Source: Haematobacter missouriensis (GTDB taxonomy: Bacteria; Pseudomonadota; Alphaproteobacteria; Rhodobacterales; Rhodobacteraceae). From it: 64,000 bases of DNA. The stretch covers positions 124,001 through 188,000 of the forward strand of contig NZ_JFGS01000002.1 in the NCBI RefSeq assembly GCF_000740775.1, in the 5' to 3' direction. Position 1 is the stretch's first letter. Each line of letters opens with the position of its first letter. Below the pieces are notes generated by a model. That model was not told where the DNA came from. It saw only the letters and a program-made list of their open reading frames with translations, and ran no database searches. Position numbers and translations under genes: made by a program. Shown here in pieces: positions 10,380-19,825 of the stretch.

Positions 10380-11786
10380 ATGAGCAACGAGAAGGTTCTC
10401 CAGATCCTGAAGGACGAGGATGTCGAATATGTCGATATCCGCTTCACGGACCCGCGGGGCAAGCTCCAGCATGTGACGGTCATGGCGGACCAGGTCGATG
10501 AGGACTTCCTGACGGAAGGCTTCATGTTCGACGGCTCCTCCATCGCCGGCTGGAAATCCATCGACCAGTCCGACATGAAGCTGATGCCGGACACCGAATC
10601 GGGCTATATCGACCCGTTCTACGCGGAAAAGACGCTCTGCATTCACTGCAACGTCGTCGAGCCCGACACGATGGAGCCCTACTCCCGCGATCCGCGCTCC
10701 ACGGCGCTGAAGGCGGAAGCCTATCTGAAGTCCACGGGCATCGGCGACACGTCCTACTGGGGACCGGAAGCCGAATTCTTCGTCTTCGACGACGTGCGCT
10801 ATGCCGTGTCGATGAACAAGGTGGCTTTCGAGGTCGATGCCGTTGATGGCGCCTGGAACACCGACACTGCCTACGAGATGGGCAACATGGGTCACCGTCC
10901 CGGCATCAAGGGCGGCTACTTCCCGGTGAACCCGATCGACCCGGCGCAGGATCTGCGGTCCGAAATGCTCTCCACCATGAAGCGGATGGGCATGAAGGTG
11001 GACAAGCACCACCATGAGGTGGCGTCCAACCAGCACGAACTCGGCCTGATCTTCGGTTCGCTGACCAAGCAGGCGGACGAGCTGCTGAAGTACAAATACG
11101 TGATCCAGAACGTCGCCGCCGCCTATGGCAAGTCGGTGACCTTCATGCCGAAGCCGATGCGCGGCGACAACGGCACCGGGATGCACGTGAACATGTCGAT
11201 CTGGAAGGACGGCAAGCCGCTCTTCGCAGGTGACAAATACGCGGACCTCAGCCAGGAAGCCCTGTGGTTCATCGGCGGCATCCTGAAGCATGCCAAAGCG
11301 CTGAACGCGATCACCAACCCGTCCACCAACTCCTACAAGCGCCTGATCCCCGGCTTCGAAGCCCCGGTTCTGCGCGCCTACTCCGCCCGCAACCGCTCGG
11401 GCTGCGTGCGTATTCCGTGGTCGGAATCGCCCAAGGCCAAACGTGTGGAAGCCCGCTTCCCCGATCCGTCGGCGAACCCCTATCTGTGCTTCTCCGCGCT
11501 GCTTATGGCGGGCATCGACGGGATCAAGAACAAGATCGATCCGGGCCCGGCCTCGGACAAGGATCTCTACGATCTGCCGCCGGAAGAACTGGCAACCATC
11601 CCGACCGTCTGCGGCTCGCTGCGCGAGGCACTGACCGAACTGGAGGCGGATCACGAGTTCCTGCTCGCGGGCGATGTGTTCACCAAGGACCAGCTCGAGG
11701 GCTACATGGCTCTCAAATGGGAAGAAGTGTATAACTACGAACACACCCCCCACCCGATCGAATACCAGATGTATTACTCCTGCTGA
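10380..11786 (+). CDS. glnA: Glutamine synthetase type I
   Basis: 468 residues, the length of adenylylation-regulated GSI-beta enzymes. Landmarks are FDGSSIAGW near residue 50, the metal and ATP-site motifs EAEFFVFD and [16 protein letters not shown], and [10 protein letters not shown]. The adenylylation site is Y397 in [10 protein letters not shown]. It makes glutamine from glutamate, ammonia and ATP. The preceding glnB is its regulator. A strong terminator follows. Confidence 0.98.
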   Translation: MSNEKVLQILKDEDVEYVDIRFTDPRGKLQHVTVMADQVDEDFLTEGFMFDGSSIAGWKSIDQSDMKLMPDTESGYIDPFYAEKTLCIHCNVVEPDTMEPYSRDPRSTALKAEAYLKSTGIGDTSYWGPEAEFFVFDDVRYAVSMNKVAFEVDAVDGAWNTDTAYEMGNMGHRPGIKGGYFPVNPIDPAQDLRSEMLSTMKRMGMKVDKHHHEVASNQHELGLIFGSLTKQADELLKYKYVIQNVAAAYGKSVTFMPKPMRGDNGTGMHVNMSIWKDGKPLFAGDKYADLSQEALWFIGGILKHAKALNAITNPSTNSYKRLIPGFEAPVLRAYSARNRSGCVRIPWSESPKAKRVEARFPDPSANPYLCFSALLMAGIDGIKNKIDPGPASDKDLYDLPPEELATIPTVCGSLREALTELEADHEFLLAGDVFTKDQLEGYMALKWEEVYNYEHTPHPIEYQMYYSC

Positions 11787-11810
11787 GGCAGGATGGGACA
11801 GTGATACCGA

Positions 11811-11843
11811 AACCCCCGGAGGCGAGTCCTCCGGGGGTTTTTT
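11811..11843 (+). terminator. Intrinsic terminator of glnBA
   Basis: A 12-bp perfect stem (AACCCCCGGAGG, 11811-11822, with 11828-11839), a 5-nt loop and a run of six T, 25 nt after the glnA stop. Confidence 0.93.
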
Positions 11844-11865
11844 ATATGCCATTGGGGAGGCATGG

Positions 11866-12159
11866 ATGGAGGACAACGAAACCGTTGTGCTTACGGGGTG
11901 GCTGCTCTGCGCCACGATGGCGGATGCCGATCTGGCTGCGGCGCTGCTGGAAGAGCACACCCGGCTCAGCCGCGCGGAGCCGGGTTGCCTGTCCTTCGAG
12001 GTCGTGCGCTCCATGTCCGATCCCATGCGCTTCGCCGTCAGGGAAGCCTTCGTCGATCGCGCGGCATTCATCGCGCATCAGGAGCGGGTGAAGGCCTCCG
12101 ACTGGGGACGACAGACAGCCCATATCGAGCGGGACTACCGGATCGAACGCGGGGAATAG
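11866..12159 (+). CDS. Antibiotic biosynthesis monooxygenase (ABM) family protein
   Basis: A 97-residue single-domain protein starting MEDNETVVLTG, chosen because GGGGAGG lies 7 nt upstream. A different-frame ATG 4 nt earlier gives no family match. It shows the dimeric alpha/beta ABM ferredoxin-like fold pattern: EEHTRLSRAEPGCLSFEVV, then FAVREAFVDRAAFIAHQ. Members are small quinol monooxygenases or heme-degrading enzymes, and the substrate here is unknown. It is a stand-alone gene just after the glnA terminator and just before a dead insertion element. Confidence 0.72.
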   Translation: MEDNETVVLTGWLLCATMADADLAAALLEEHTRLSRAEPGCLSFEVVRSMSDPMRFAVREAFVDRAAFIAHQERVKASDWGRQTAHIERDYRIERGE

Positions 12160-12167
12160 CAGGGGCT

Positions 12168-12965
12168 CTACCCTAATGGGAGCCCGCAGGGTGCAATCCG
12201 CGCCTCTGTCGCAAATGAGGCCTTAGGCGAGAATCGACGTCCCGCTGGGCAGATTATTCCGCGAGGCTCGCGAAGGTCTGGAACGGCGGTGCCTTTTGCT
12301 GGGATCTGGGCTTGGCAGATCATATGCGCGATGTCGGCGATGGTCGCTGCGGCTGGAACGCCTTGGAAACCCATCATGGGATTGGTGATCCGCTTTATGA
12401 AGCGGTGGTCCTGTTCAAGGATATTGTTCAGGTATTCGACCTGTCGCACCAATGATGCGCCCGCTTCCGGTAAATTTCAGGATCGCATTCACTGCCTGCA
12501 AAGGCCCGCGAGGTTGGCGCCGCCCTTGTCGATCACGACCCGATCTGGCGCACCATGATCGGCAATCGCCTGCTTGAAAAAGCGCCGGGCTTCGGCCCGC
12601 TCTCTGCGAGAGGAAAGCAGGAAATCAAGGGTTGTCCGTCGCGATCCAGGACCCGGTAGATGTAGGTCCATTTTTCCCCTTCATGTAGGTCTCGTCCACC
12701 TGCCGCGAGGAGGCGGTCTGTCGCTTCCCGGCTTGTACCTGGGCCGCAAACAAAGGATCGAACCTCACTAACCAAGGGTTCAGCGTAGTTTGGTCGAATC
12801 TGACCCCACGCTCAGCCATGATCTCTTCCAGATCACGGTAGGAGAGGGAGTAGCGGGGGTAGAAGAAAACGGTACGCAGGATCACCGATTTCGGAAAGTG
12901 CGCTCCCTTGAAATCGTCATCCTGCCCTCGTCTTCCCGGCCCGTAGAAAACAAACCACATAGGCC
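12168..12965 (-). pseudogene. IS6-family DDE transposase, broken by several frameshifts
   Basis: Pieces of one transposase appear in successive frames on the minus strand. The N-terminal part (about 12625-12950) has FKGAHFPKSVIL and the first catalytic Asp in VDETYMK. A middle part (about 12490-12680) has WTYIYRVLDRDG, RRFFKQAIADHG and the second Asp in VIDKGGANL. A C-terminal part (about 12168-12452) has RQVEYLNNILEQDHRFIKR with the catalytic Glu and then PMMGFQ. All DDE residues can be traced, but at least two frame changes separate them, and the last piece reads through the left terminal repeat. The gene cannot make an intact transposase. Confidence 0.8.
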
Positions 12966-13008
12966 CCAACCCTGACATCGAAAGTCCAAAATTATTGTGA
13001 CATAACCC
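12202..13008 (-). mobile_element. Degenerate IS6-family insertion sequence
   Basis: An element of about 807 bp, the usual IS6 size, with imperfect terminal inverted repeats. Inward from the right end it reads GGGTTATGTCACAA (complement of 12995-13008), and from the left GCCTCTGTCGCAAA (from 12202). Their TGTC-CAA core aligns. The enclosed transposase is broken by frameshifts. No target duplication was confirmed by eye. Confidence 0.72.
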
Positions 13009-13178
13009 GATCACTTGACCTTGGCGGTCCGCTGAGAAGGTCCTGGAGTGTCGTGTTATGTGCCGGAAATTGGAAAATTGAACCGGATCCTTCGGGGGAT
13101 ACAGAGTTCAGGCATGTTCTATCTGATTTAGGATAATTTCCGCTTCTACGCAGGCCGAAAAGCCTTTTCAGCAGCCCG

Positions 13179-13574
13179 TCAGGTCTGCCTGGGCCAGGCC
13201 GCATTCTGAAGCACGACGCGATAGCCGTCGGGATCTTCGAATGTCCTGCCGCCTCTGTCCCAATAGGGGTTGAAAGACGGCACCGGCTCGTGCCCGCGCG
13301 ACGCAGACGCCCGACGACCGCCTGCCATTCCGCGGGGTTCTGGGATGGAGAAGACCAGCAGATTGTCCTGTGTCGGCGCACGCCCCGCCGGGTGACCAGC
13401 CTTCCGCGTGAACTCAAGGTGATAGGGGAGTCCCAGCCTGCCCGCATGACGCCGTCGAACCCGCCGTGCGCCTCGAAACTGGCGATGACTCAAATCCCAG
13501 ACCATCATGGTAAAACGCCACCACGGCCTCCAGATCGTCACTCGGCCGCGCGATGCTAAGCCCTGCGCCTCCAT
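13179..13574 (-). pseudogene. VOC (glyoxalase/bleomycin-resistance) family protein, frameshifted
   Basis: Recognisable VOC segments lie in different frames of the minus strand. In order they are: GLSIARPSDDLEAVVAFYH and DGLGFE near the 5' end, SFEAHGGFDGVM, LGLPYHLEFTRKAGHPAG with QDNLLVFSIPEP, EWQAVVGRL, and finally SFNPYWDRGGRTFEDPDGYR followed by VVLQNAAW. These join into one ordinary single-domain VOC protein of about 125 residues if at least three frame changes are undone. The decay sits directly beside the dead IS6 element, which supports real gene loss rather than a single sequencing error. Confidence 0.75.
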
Positions 13575-13617
13575 CAGGCGAACCGTTCGTTGCTGAAGAT
13601 GCGAAGGCCCCTCATGC

Positions 13618-13650
13618 AAAAGGGCCGGGCCCGAAACACGGACCCGGCCC
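13618..13650 (-). terminator. Intrinsic terminator of the Do protease gene
   Basis: Stem GGGCCGGG (13622-13629) with CCCGGCCC (13643-13650). On the minus strand it is followed by TTTT, about 22 nt past the protease stop codon. Confidence 0.75.
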
Positions 13651-13671
13651 CCAAGATATCATCTGATGCTA

Positions 13672-15225
13672 TCACACCTGATCAACAGAAAGCGCCACGA
13701 AGCGCGGCTCGCCATCGCGGCGGATGAGAAGGAGGAGGGACTTCCGACCCGCCTCCTTGGCCTCGGAAATCCGGGCCTCCAGCTCCTTAGGCGAGGAGAC
13801 TTTCTGCTGACCCGCCTCGGTGATCAGATCGCCATTGCGCAGACCCTTTTCAAATGCCTCGCTTCCATCGTCGATGCCGGTAATCACCAGACCGTCGGTA
13901 CCGTTCGGCACTTCAAGCTGCTTGCGCATTTCGGGCGTCAGGGAGGTGACTGTCATGCCGAGAAGCGTCCGCTGCTTCTGGGCCTCCGGCGCAGCGGCTG
14001 CAGGAACCACTTTCGCACCCTCGGCTTCCTCGCGACGACCGAGCGTCAACTCCACCGTCACGGGCTTGCCTTCGCGCATCAGGGCAACATCGACCTTCTT
14101 GCCGACCTCGGTGGCGCCGACCTGACGAACGAGTTCGCGTGTATCGTTCACCTTCACGCCGTCGAATTGGGTGATGACATCGCCCGACTTGATCCCGGCA
14201 ACCTCTGCCGGCCCCTTCGGAACATCAGTCACGAGGGCACCACCCGCGCTTGCCAGCCCCATGGATTCGGCGATATCCGGCGTCACGTCCTGAATGCGGA
14301 CACCGAGCCAGCCGCGCCGTGTCTCACCGAACTCCTTGAGCTGATCGACCACGCGGGACACGACCGCCGAGGACATGGCGAAACCGATCCCGATGGAGCC
14401 GCCGTTGGGGCTGAGAATCGCGGTATTCACCCCGATCACCTCACCATCCATGTCAAAGAGCGGCCCGCCGGAGTTCCCGCGGTTGATCGCCGCATCGGTC
14501 TGGATGTAGTCGTCATAAGTCCCCTGGAGAGCCCGACCGCGGGCAGAGACGATGCCGGAGGAAACGGAGAAGCCCTGACCCAGCGGGTTGCCGACGGCCA
14601 TCACCGGCTCACCCACGCGGACCCTGTTTGAATCGCCGAATTTCACGAAGGGGAGTTGCTTTGCATCCTCCACCTTCAGAAGCGCGATATCGGTGTTGGG
14701 ATCGGTGCCCACAACCTTGGCATCCAGTTTCTCGCCGGCGAAGGTCTCGATCTGAATCTGGTCCGCACCTTCAATGACGTGGTTGTTGGTGACGATGAAA
14801 CCGTCAGCGGAGATGATGAAGCCCGAGCCGAGCGCCTGGCTCCGCCGCGGAACCGGACGGGCACCGTCACCGCCACCCTGCCCCGGGGGCATGAAGTCCC
14901 GGAAGAAATCCTCGAATGGCGATCCGGGAGGAATGCCGGGGACCCCACCCTGTGTGGAGGTAGCGACCGTCGATGTGGTGGTGATGTTGACGACCGCCGG
15001 GCTGACGTGCTCCGCAAGGTCGGCAAAACTCAACGGGGTCCCGTTCGGGGCGGTCTGAGCGAAGGCGGGGGGCGCTAGAACCGGCACCAGCGCCGTGCTC
15101 AGGCCCAGTCCGGCGACCAGCCCGAGGGCCAGCAAGGCGCGCGCCGGGGCGCTGCGCAGCGATTGTGATTTGACGACCAAGGACGACACTCCGAGCTCCT
15201 TCCTCTTCAGGGTTCGGCGAAACAT
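13672..15225 (-). CDS. Do/DegP-family periplasmic serine protease-chaperone
   Basis: 517 residues. The start is supported by GGGAG 7 nt upstream. A long N-terminal signal region ends around APPAFAQ (residue 57). The trypsin-like domain has the full triad H149 (TNNHVI), D179 (NTDIALL) and S252 (RGNSGGPL). Two PDZ domains follow at about 300-390 and 420-510, giving the DegP/MucD architecture for degrading or refolding damaged envelope proteins. A Gly/Pro-rich insert (about 92-125) lies before the protease core. It is placed downstream of hflKC, but the hflC terminator and a private upstream gap with a palindrome suggest separate control. Confidence 0.93.
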   Translation of the reverse strand: MFRRTLKRKELGVSSLVVKSQSLRSAPARALLALGLVAGLGLSTALVPVLAPPAFAQTAPNGTPLSFADLAEHVSPAVVNITTTSTVATSTQGGVPGIPPGSPFEDFFRDFMPPGQGGGDGARPVPRRSQALGSGFIISADGFIVTNNHVIEGADQIQIETFAGEKLDAKVVGTDPNTDIALLKVEDAKQLPFVKFGDSNRVRVGEPVMAVGNPLGQGFSVSSGIVSARGRALQGTYDDYIQTDAAINRGNSGGPLFDMDGEVIGVNTAILSPNGGSIGIGFAMSSAVVSRVVDQLKEFGETRRGWLGVRIQDVTPDIAESMGLASAGGALVTDVPKGPAEVAGIKSGDVITQFDGVKVNDTRELVRQVGATEVGKKVDVALMREGKPVTVELTLGRREEAEGAKVVPAAAAPEAQKQRTLLGMTVTSLTPEMRKQLEVPNGTDGLVITGIDDGSEAFEKGLRNGDLITEAGQQKVSSPKELEARISEAKEAGRKSLLLLIRRDGEPRFVALSVDQV

Positions 15226-15308
15226 CTAGCTCCCGAACCGTCTCCTCCTATGTGGGACCTGTGCGCTTTAGCCGCAAATCAACGACCGTCGCGGTGTCTC
15301 AATTCGGT

Positions 15309-15337
15309 GTGAAACTTCGTAACATGAAGGGTTTCAC
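15309..15337. promoter_or_regulatory. 29-bp palindrome upstream of the Do protease gene
   Basis: GTGAAAC (15309-15315) and GTTTCAC (15331-15337) flank an inner CTTC/GAAG pair (15315-15318 and 15326-15329). It lies 84 nt upstream of the protease start, in the gap after the hflC terminator. It looks like a dimeric regulator site; the regulator is unknown. Confidence 0.45.
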
Positions 15338-15393
15338 GGGTGATTGGAGAGAGCAAGCGCTTCCTGCGGCCCGAATGAAAAGGCCGGCCAATG

Positions 15394-15423
15394 AAAAAGG
15401 CCGGTCGCTGGGACCGGCCTTTT
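15394..15423 (-). terminator. Intrinsic terminator of hflKC
   Basis: An 11-bp perfect stem (AAAGGCCGGTC, 15396-15406, with 15412-15422) and a 5-nt loop. On the minus strand it continues into TTTTTCATT, just past the hflC stop. Confidence 0.88.
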
Positions 15424-15425
15424 CA

Positions 15426-16307
15426 TCAGTTCGCGGGTCGGGTGCCGCTATCGCTTTTGAAGAACTCGAAGAACTCGCTTCCGGGGCTCATCACCACGGA
15501 GGTGTTGTTCTGCTGAAGTGCGTTCTCATAGGCGGTGAGCGACCGGGTAAAGGCAAAGAACTCCGGGTCACGGCCAAATGCCTCAGCATAGATGCGGTTG
15601 CGCTCCGCATCGGCCTCACCGCGGATGACCTCACTCTGACGGCGGGCATCGGAGACAAGCTCCGTCACTGTCCGGTCGGCCAGCGCCTGAATACGCTGCG
15701 CGGCCTCGTTCCCGCGCGCGATCTCGTCGGCGGCTTCCCGTTCACGCTCCGCCCGCATCCGGGCAAAGGTCGCGGCGAGGTTCTGCTCCGGCAGGTCGGT
15801 GCGGGTCAGGCGCACGTCGATCACCTCGATCCCGAGCGCCTGGGCCTGTACGCGGGCCTGATCGCGGATGCGGTTCATCAGTGGCGTCCGGTCCTCGGAG
15901 AGCACTGCACCGGACGGTACGGACCCCAGAACCTCACGGATTTCCGCATTCAGGATCCGCTCCAGCCGCGCCTGCGCAGCGCGCTCGCCCTCAACGCCGA
16001 CAGCTTCGCGGAAACGCACCACATCGGCAATACGCCAGCGGGCAAAGGCATCCACGACCAGACGACGGTCATCGAGCGGCGTGATTTCCGCCGGCTGCGT
16101 GGGCAGGCTCAGGATCCGCCCGTCATAGCGAACGACCTCCTGAATGAAGGGGATCTTCAAATACATCCCCGGTTCCTCGCGGACAGCCTTCACCTCTCCG
16201 AACTGAAGGACCAGAACCCGCTCCCGCTCATCGACGATGAAGATGGAGGACAGGCCCAGAACGGCCAGAAGAACAACGACGGCAATGCCGATGGTGGAGC
16301 GTTTCAT
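15426..16307 (-). CDS. hflC: Protease modulator HflC
   Basis: 293 residues. A single N-terminal transmembrane helix (about 5-24) is followed by a SPFH/band-7 domain beginning VDERERVLVLQFGEV. A long charged helical region follows (about 185-245, RMRAEREREAADEIARG). HflC pairs with HflK in a large ring that encloses and modulates the membrane protease FtsH. Its ATG overlaps the hflK stop by one base (TGATG), so translation is coupled. Confidence 0.96.
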   Translation of the reverse strand: MKRSTIGIAVVVLLAVLGLSSIFIVDERERVLVLQFGEVKAVREEPGMYLKIPFIQEVVRYDGRILSLPTQPAEITPLDDRRLVVDAFARWRIADVVRFREAVGVEGERAAQARLERILNAEIREVLGSVPSGAVLSEDRTPLMNRIRDQARVQAQALGIEVIDVRLTRTDLPEQNLAATFARMRAEREREAADEIARGNEAAQRIQALADRTVTELVSDARRQSEVIRGEADAERNRIYAEAFGRDPEFFAFTRSLTAYENALQQNNTSVVMSPGSEFFEFFKSDSGTRPAN

Positions 16308-17488
16308 CAGTTGTTCTCCCCATTGGTCGTCGTGCTCCCGGCTGCGCCGGTGGCGGGCATCTGCGGCATGGTCCGGTTGCCCAGCGGAAGAAGCGGCAGC
16401 ACGCCTTGTCCGCTCTCGCCGTTCACGCCATCGACGATCACCTTGTCCACACGACCGAAGACGCGCTCCATGGTTTCCAGATACATCCGGCGGCGGGTTA
16501 CGTCGGGCGCATTCCGATATTCGTCATAGACGGAAACGAAGCGGCTCGCCTCACCCTGCGCCGCGTTGACAGCCTGCGCGCGGTAGCCCTCGGCCTCTTC
16601 CAGCACGCGAGCGCTTTCCCCCCGCGCCCCGGCGAGCACACGGTTCGCATAGGCATCCGCCTGATTCTGGAGCCGGTCGCGTTCCTGACGTGCCGCCTGC
16701 ACCTGGCGGAAGCTGTCGATCACCTCGGACGGCGGGTCAGCTCGGTCGAAGTTCACCCGGATGATGTTGATGCCGCTGTCATAAGTGTCCAGCGTCGATT
16801 GCACCGCCTGTTGCAGGTCGGAGGCGATGATCCCCCGGTCCCGGTTCAGGATCGGCGCCATCTGCGAGCGCGCGATGATGTCACGCATGGCACTTTCCGA
16901 AACGGCACGGATCGTGTCCATCGGATCGGCGAGGTTGAACAGGTATTTGGACGGATCGTTGATGTTCCAGACGACCTGGAACTCCGTATCCACGAGGTTC
17001 TCGTCCTGCGTGAGCATCAGCCCGTCGGAGCGGCGGGAATTGGCGTTGGAGCCGATGTCCAGCGTGCGCTCGCCGGTGACGGAGAAGATTTCCCGCGTCA
17101 CCACCGGCCAGGGCGCGAAGTTCAGACCGGGTTCCCCCGTCTTGTAATAGCGTCCGAAGAGCAACTCGACCGAGCGCTCTTCCTGCCGCACAGTGTAGAA
17201 GGAGAGTGCGAGCCAGCCGATGAACAGCGCGCCGATCGCCAGAAACACGCCCTTGCGCGTGATGCCCAGACCCGGGCCGGACTGACGCGGGCCGCCGGTG
17301 CCGGTTCCGCGACCGCCCATCAGCACGCGGAGCTGCTCCTGCCCCTTCTTCATGATCTGGTCGAGTTCGGGGATCTGCGGACCTTCACCGGGGCGCCGGT
17401 TCCCGCCGCGGGGATCGTCCCCCCGGTTGTCGCCGCCACCGCCGCCTGATCCTCCGCCCCCCCAGGGGCCGCCGGAATGTCCTGCCAT
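16307..17488 (-). CDS. hflK: FtsH protease activity modulator HflK
   Basis: 393 residues. A Gly/Arg-rich cytoplasmic N-terminus (about 1-70) precedes one transmembrane segment (about 80-100), then the SPFH/band-7 domain (TVRQEERSVELLFGRYYKT) and an Ala/Glu/Arg-rich coiled region. The C-terminal tail is low-complexity (TGAAGSTTTNGENN). It partners with HflC in inner-membrane proteostasis. It is the first gene of the hflK-hflC pair, and a 94-nt gap separates it from gor. Confidence 0.95.
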   Translation of the reverse strand: MAGHSGGPWGGGGSGGGGGDNRGDDPRGGNRRPGEGPQIPELDQIMKKGQEQLRVLMGGRGTGTGGPRQSGPGLGITRKGVFLAIGALFIGWLALSFYTVRQEERSVELLFGRYYKTGEPGLNFAPWPVVTREIFSVTGERTLDIGSNANSRRSDGLMLTQDENLVDTEFQVVWNINDPSKYLFNLADPMDTIRAVSESAMRDIIARSQMAPILNRDRGIIASDLQQAVQSTLDTYDSGINIIRVNFDRADPPSEVIDSFRQVQAARQERDRLQNQADAYANRVLAGARGESARVLEEAEGYRAQAVNAAQGEASRFVSVYDEYRNAPDVTRRRMYLETMERVFGRVDKVIVDGVNGESGQGVLPLLPLGNRTMPQMPATGAAGSTTTNGENN

Positions 17489-17582
17489 TAATCCGGTTTC
17501 CTTCCTCTCAGCCTCGGTTCCGCACTGGTGCGAGGTGCCAACTGTGGACTATCGCCGCTCATGTCAAGCGCCGGAGGGTGCG

Positions 17583-18938
17583 TCACCATGACCGGGAGGG
17601 CGCCTTCATGGTGACCAGTTCCTCTGCCATCGTGGGATGAACGGCCACAGTTCTGTCGAAGTCTTCCTTGGTCGCGCCCATCTTCACCGCAATCGCGGCA
17701 AGCTGGATCATCTCCCCCGCTTCCGGTGCGACGATGTGACACCCGAGCACGCGGCGGCTTTCGCTGTCCACCACCAGTTTCATCAGCACCCGATCATCCC
17801 GCCCTGCGAAGAGCGTCCGCATCGGGCGAAAGGCGGTGGAGTAGATCTGCACCCCGCCCCGTTCCCGCCCCTCCTGCTCCGTCATGCCGATCCCGGCCAT
17901 TTCCGGCTGAGTGAACACGGCAGAGGGGACGAGGTCATGATCCGCCTTCGCGGGAGTGCCGTGGAACACGGTCTCGGCGAAGGCCTGCCCCTCCCGGATG
18001 GCGACGGGCGTGAGGTTCACCCGGTCGGTCACGTCGCCCACCGCATAGATGGACGGGACGGAGGTCTGTGACCACTCGTCCACCGCGATGGCCCCCGACT
18101 TGCGCAGCCGCACGCCCAGCGCCTCCAGTCCCAGCCCACCGGTCGAGGGCGCCCGGCCGGTGGCGTAGAGCACGCGCCCGTAGTCACCCTGCCCGCCATC
18201 GGCGAAGGCAACGCGCACGCCATCCGCAGCGGGATGCAGCGCCGCCACATCCGTCTCCGTGCGGATGTCGATGCCCGCGCCCCGCATTGCGGCGGAGACG
18301 TGGCCGCGGACCTCCTCGTCGAAGGGGCGCAGGACTTGCGGGCCGCGGTAGGCCAGCGTCACATCCACGCCAAGACTATTGAGAATGCAGGCGAATTCGC
18401 AGGCGATATACCCGCCGCCCACCACGAGGACGGAGCGCGGCAGCTCCTCCATCAGAAACATGTCGTTGGAGGTGGAGGCAAGCTCCCGCCCCGTAATCTC
18501 CGGGATGAAGGGCGCGCCGCCCGTCGCGATCAGGATATGCTTCGCAGTGAATCTCTCACCGCTGTCGAGCCGGACGGTATGGGCATCCTCCAGCACCGCG
18601 CGGGCGGCATGGATTGTGACACCCGCCCGCTCCAGATTGGCGCGGTAGATCGCTTCGAGCCGGTCCAGCTCGTCATGCAGCGCCTTGCGGAAGCGGCTCC
18701 AGTCGAAGCTGCCGATGCTCGCGTCCCAACCATAGGTGCGCGCGTCCTCCACCACCGCCGGAAAGGAGGAGGCGAAGACCATCAGCTTCTTCGGCACGCA
18801 GCCGCGGATGACACAGGTGCCGCCCACGCGGTATTCCTCCGCGACGGCGACCCTCGCGCCGGACTGCGCCGCAACACGGGCCGCACGCACGCCGCCGGAA
18901 CCCGCGCCGATCACGAACAGGTCGAGGTCGAAGGACAT
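17583..18938 (-). CDS. gor: Glutathione-disulfide reductase
   Basis: 451 residues from MSFDLDLFVIGAGSGG. The start is fixed by AGGAG upstream; a frame extending 123 nt further overlaps rpiA and is rejected. The FAD site GAGSGG (11-16), redox-active pair C42/C47 (GGTCVIRGC), NADPH site GGGYIACEFA, FAD motif YAVGDVT and C-terminal catalytic HPTMAEEL are all present. It reduces oxidised glutathione with NADPH. It starts 10 nt after rpiA, so the two are an operon linking a pentose phosphate enzyme to NADPH-dependent redox defence. Confidence 0.96.
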   Translation of the reverse strand: MSFDLDLFVIGAGSGGVRAARVAAQSGARVAVAEEYRVGGTCVIRGCVPKKLMVFASSFPAVVEDARTYGWDASIGSFDWSRFRKALHDELDRLEAIYRANLERAGVTIHAARAVLEDAHTVRLDSGERFTAKHILIATGGAPFIPEITGRELASTSNDMFLMEELPRSVLVVGGGYIACEFACILNSLGVDVTLAYRGPQVLRPFDEEVRGHVSAAMRGAGIDIRTETDVAALHPAADGVRVAFADGGQGDYGRVLYATGRAPSTGGLGLEALGVRLRKSGAIAVDEWSQTSVPSIYAVGDVTDRVNLTPVAIREGQAFAETVFHGTPAKADHDLVPSAVFTQPEMAGIGMTEQEGRERGGVQIYSTAFRPMRTLFAGRDDRVLMKLVVDSESRRVLGCHIVAPEAGEMIQLAAIAVKMGATKEDFDRTVAVHPTMAEELVTMKAPSRSW

Positions 18939-18948
18939 GCGACTGCTC

Positions 18949-19725
18949 CTAGAGATCCGCGAAGATGTTGTCGCCCTCGCCCAGATCGCTCCGTTCGATG
19001 GAAACGGTCCCGGCATCAAGGTCGCGCAGTTCCACCCGCCCGTCCGCATAGCCGATGACAACGGTATCGCAGATGTCGATGAAAAGCCCGTTCTCCACCA
19101 CGCCGGGGATCTGGTTCAGCATGAGCGCCAGAGAGCCGGGATTGCCGATCCGTGCCAGCGAGAGATCGAAGATATGGTTGCCCTCGTCCGTGACGAAAGG
19201 CCGCTCCCCCGCCATCCGCAGGGTAAGGGTGCGGCCCATCACATCCTGCCCGGCCAGAACCTCCTCGATCAGCGTGCGCGTGGCCTGCATGCCGAAAGGA
19301 ATCACCTCCACAGGCAGGTCGAAGGCGCCGAGCATGCCGACCTCCTTGGCCGCATCCGCGATGACGATCATCCGGTCGGAGGCCGTCGCCACGATCTTCT
19401 CCCGCAGCAACGCCCCGCCGCCGCCCTTGACAAGATTGAGCGCCCCGTCGAATTCATCCGCCCCGTCGATGGTCACGTCGAGCCAGCCCGCCTCATCCAG
19501 CGTGGTGAGCGGAATGCCGAGTTCCCGCGCGAGATCCGCCGTGCGCGTGGAGGTCGGCACCGCGGTGACTCGAAGCCCCTCCTCCCGCACCACTTCGCCC
19601 AGCCGCCGCACCATGAAGGCAGCGGTCGAGCCGGTGCCCAGGCCCACCTTCATTCCGTCCTCGATGAAGTCCACGGCGCGGCGGGCGGCAACGACCTTGG
19701 CCCGGTCGATGGGGGAGAGGGACAT
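18949..19725 (-). CDS. rpiA: Ribose-5-phosphate isomerase A
   Basis: 258 residues. Conserved RpiA motifs are GLGTGSTA (28-35), DGADEFDG, KGGGGALLREK and VVENGLFID. It interconverts ribulose-5-phosphate and ribose-5-phosphate. The protein runs about 30 residues past the usual end (RDLDAGTVSIERSDLGEGDN). It is the first gene of the rpiA-gor pair. Confidence 0.95.
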   Translation of the reverse strand: MSLSPIDRAKVVAARRAVDFIEDGMKVGLGTGSTAAFMVRRLGEVVREEGLRVTAVPTSTRTADLARELGIPLTTLDEAGWLDVTIDGADEFDGALNLVKGGGGALLREKIVATASDRMIVIADAAKEVGMLGAFDLPVEVIPFGMQATRTLIEEVLAGQDVMGRTLTLRMAGERPFVTDEGNHIFDLSLARIGNPGSLALMLNQIPGVVENGLFIDICDTVVIGYADGRVELRDLDAGTVSIERSDLGEGDNIFADL

Positions 19726-19825
19726 GGCAGGCTCCTTGCTTTGCCTGCCGTTATAGCAAGTTGTGACCGCCCTGCGAGAGCCAATTGCCGGGATGGTCCC
19801 GCAGGGGTCATGATCCTTTTGGTGG

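Noticed and set aside
15378-15423. Tandem copies of AAAAGGCCGG as a repeat family
   Set aside because: The second copy is the stem of the hflC terminator, and the first is a partial match to it; too short to call a separate repeat.
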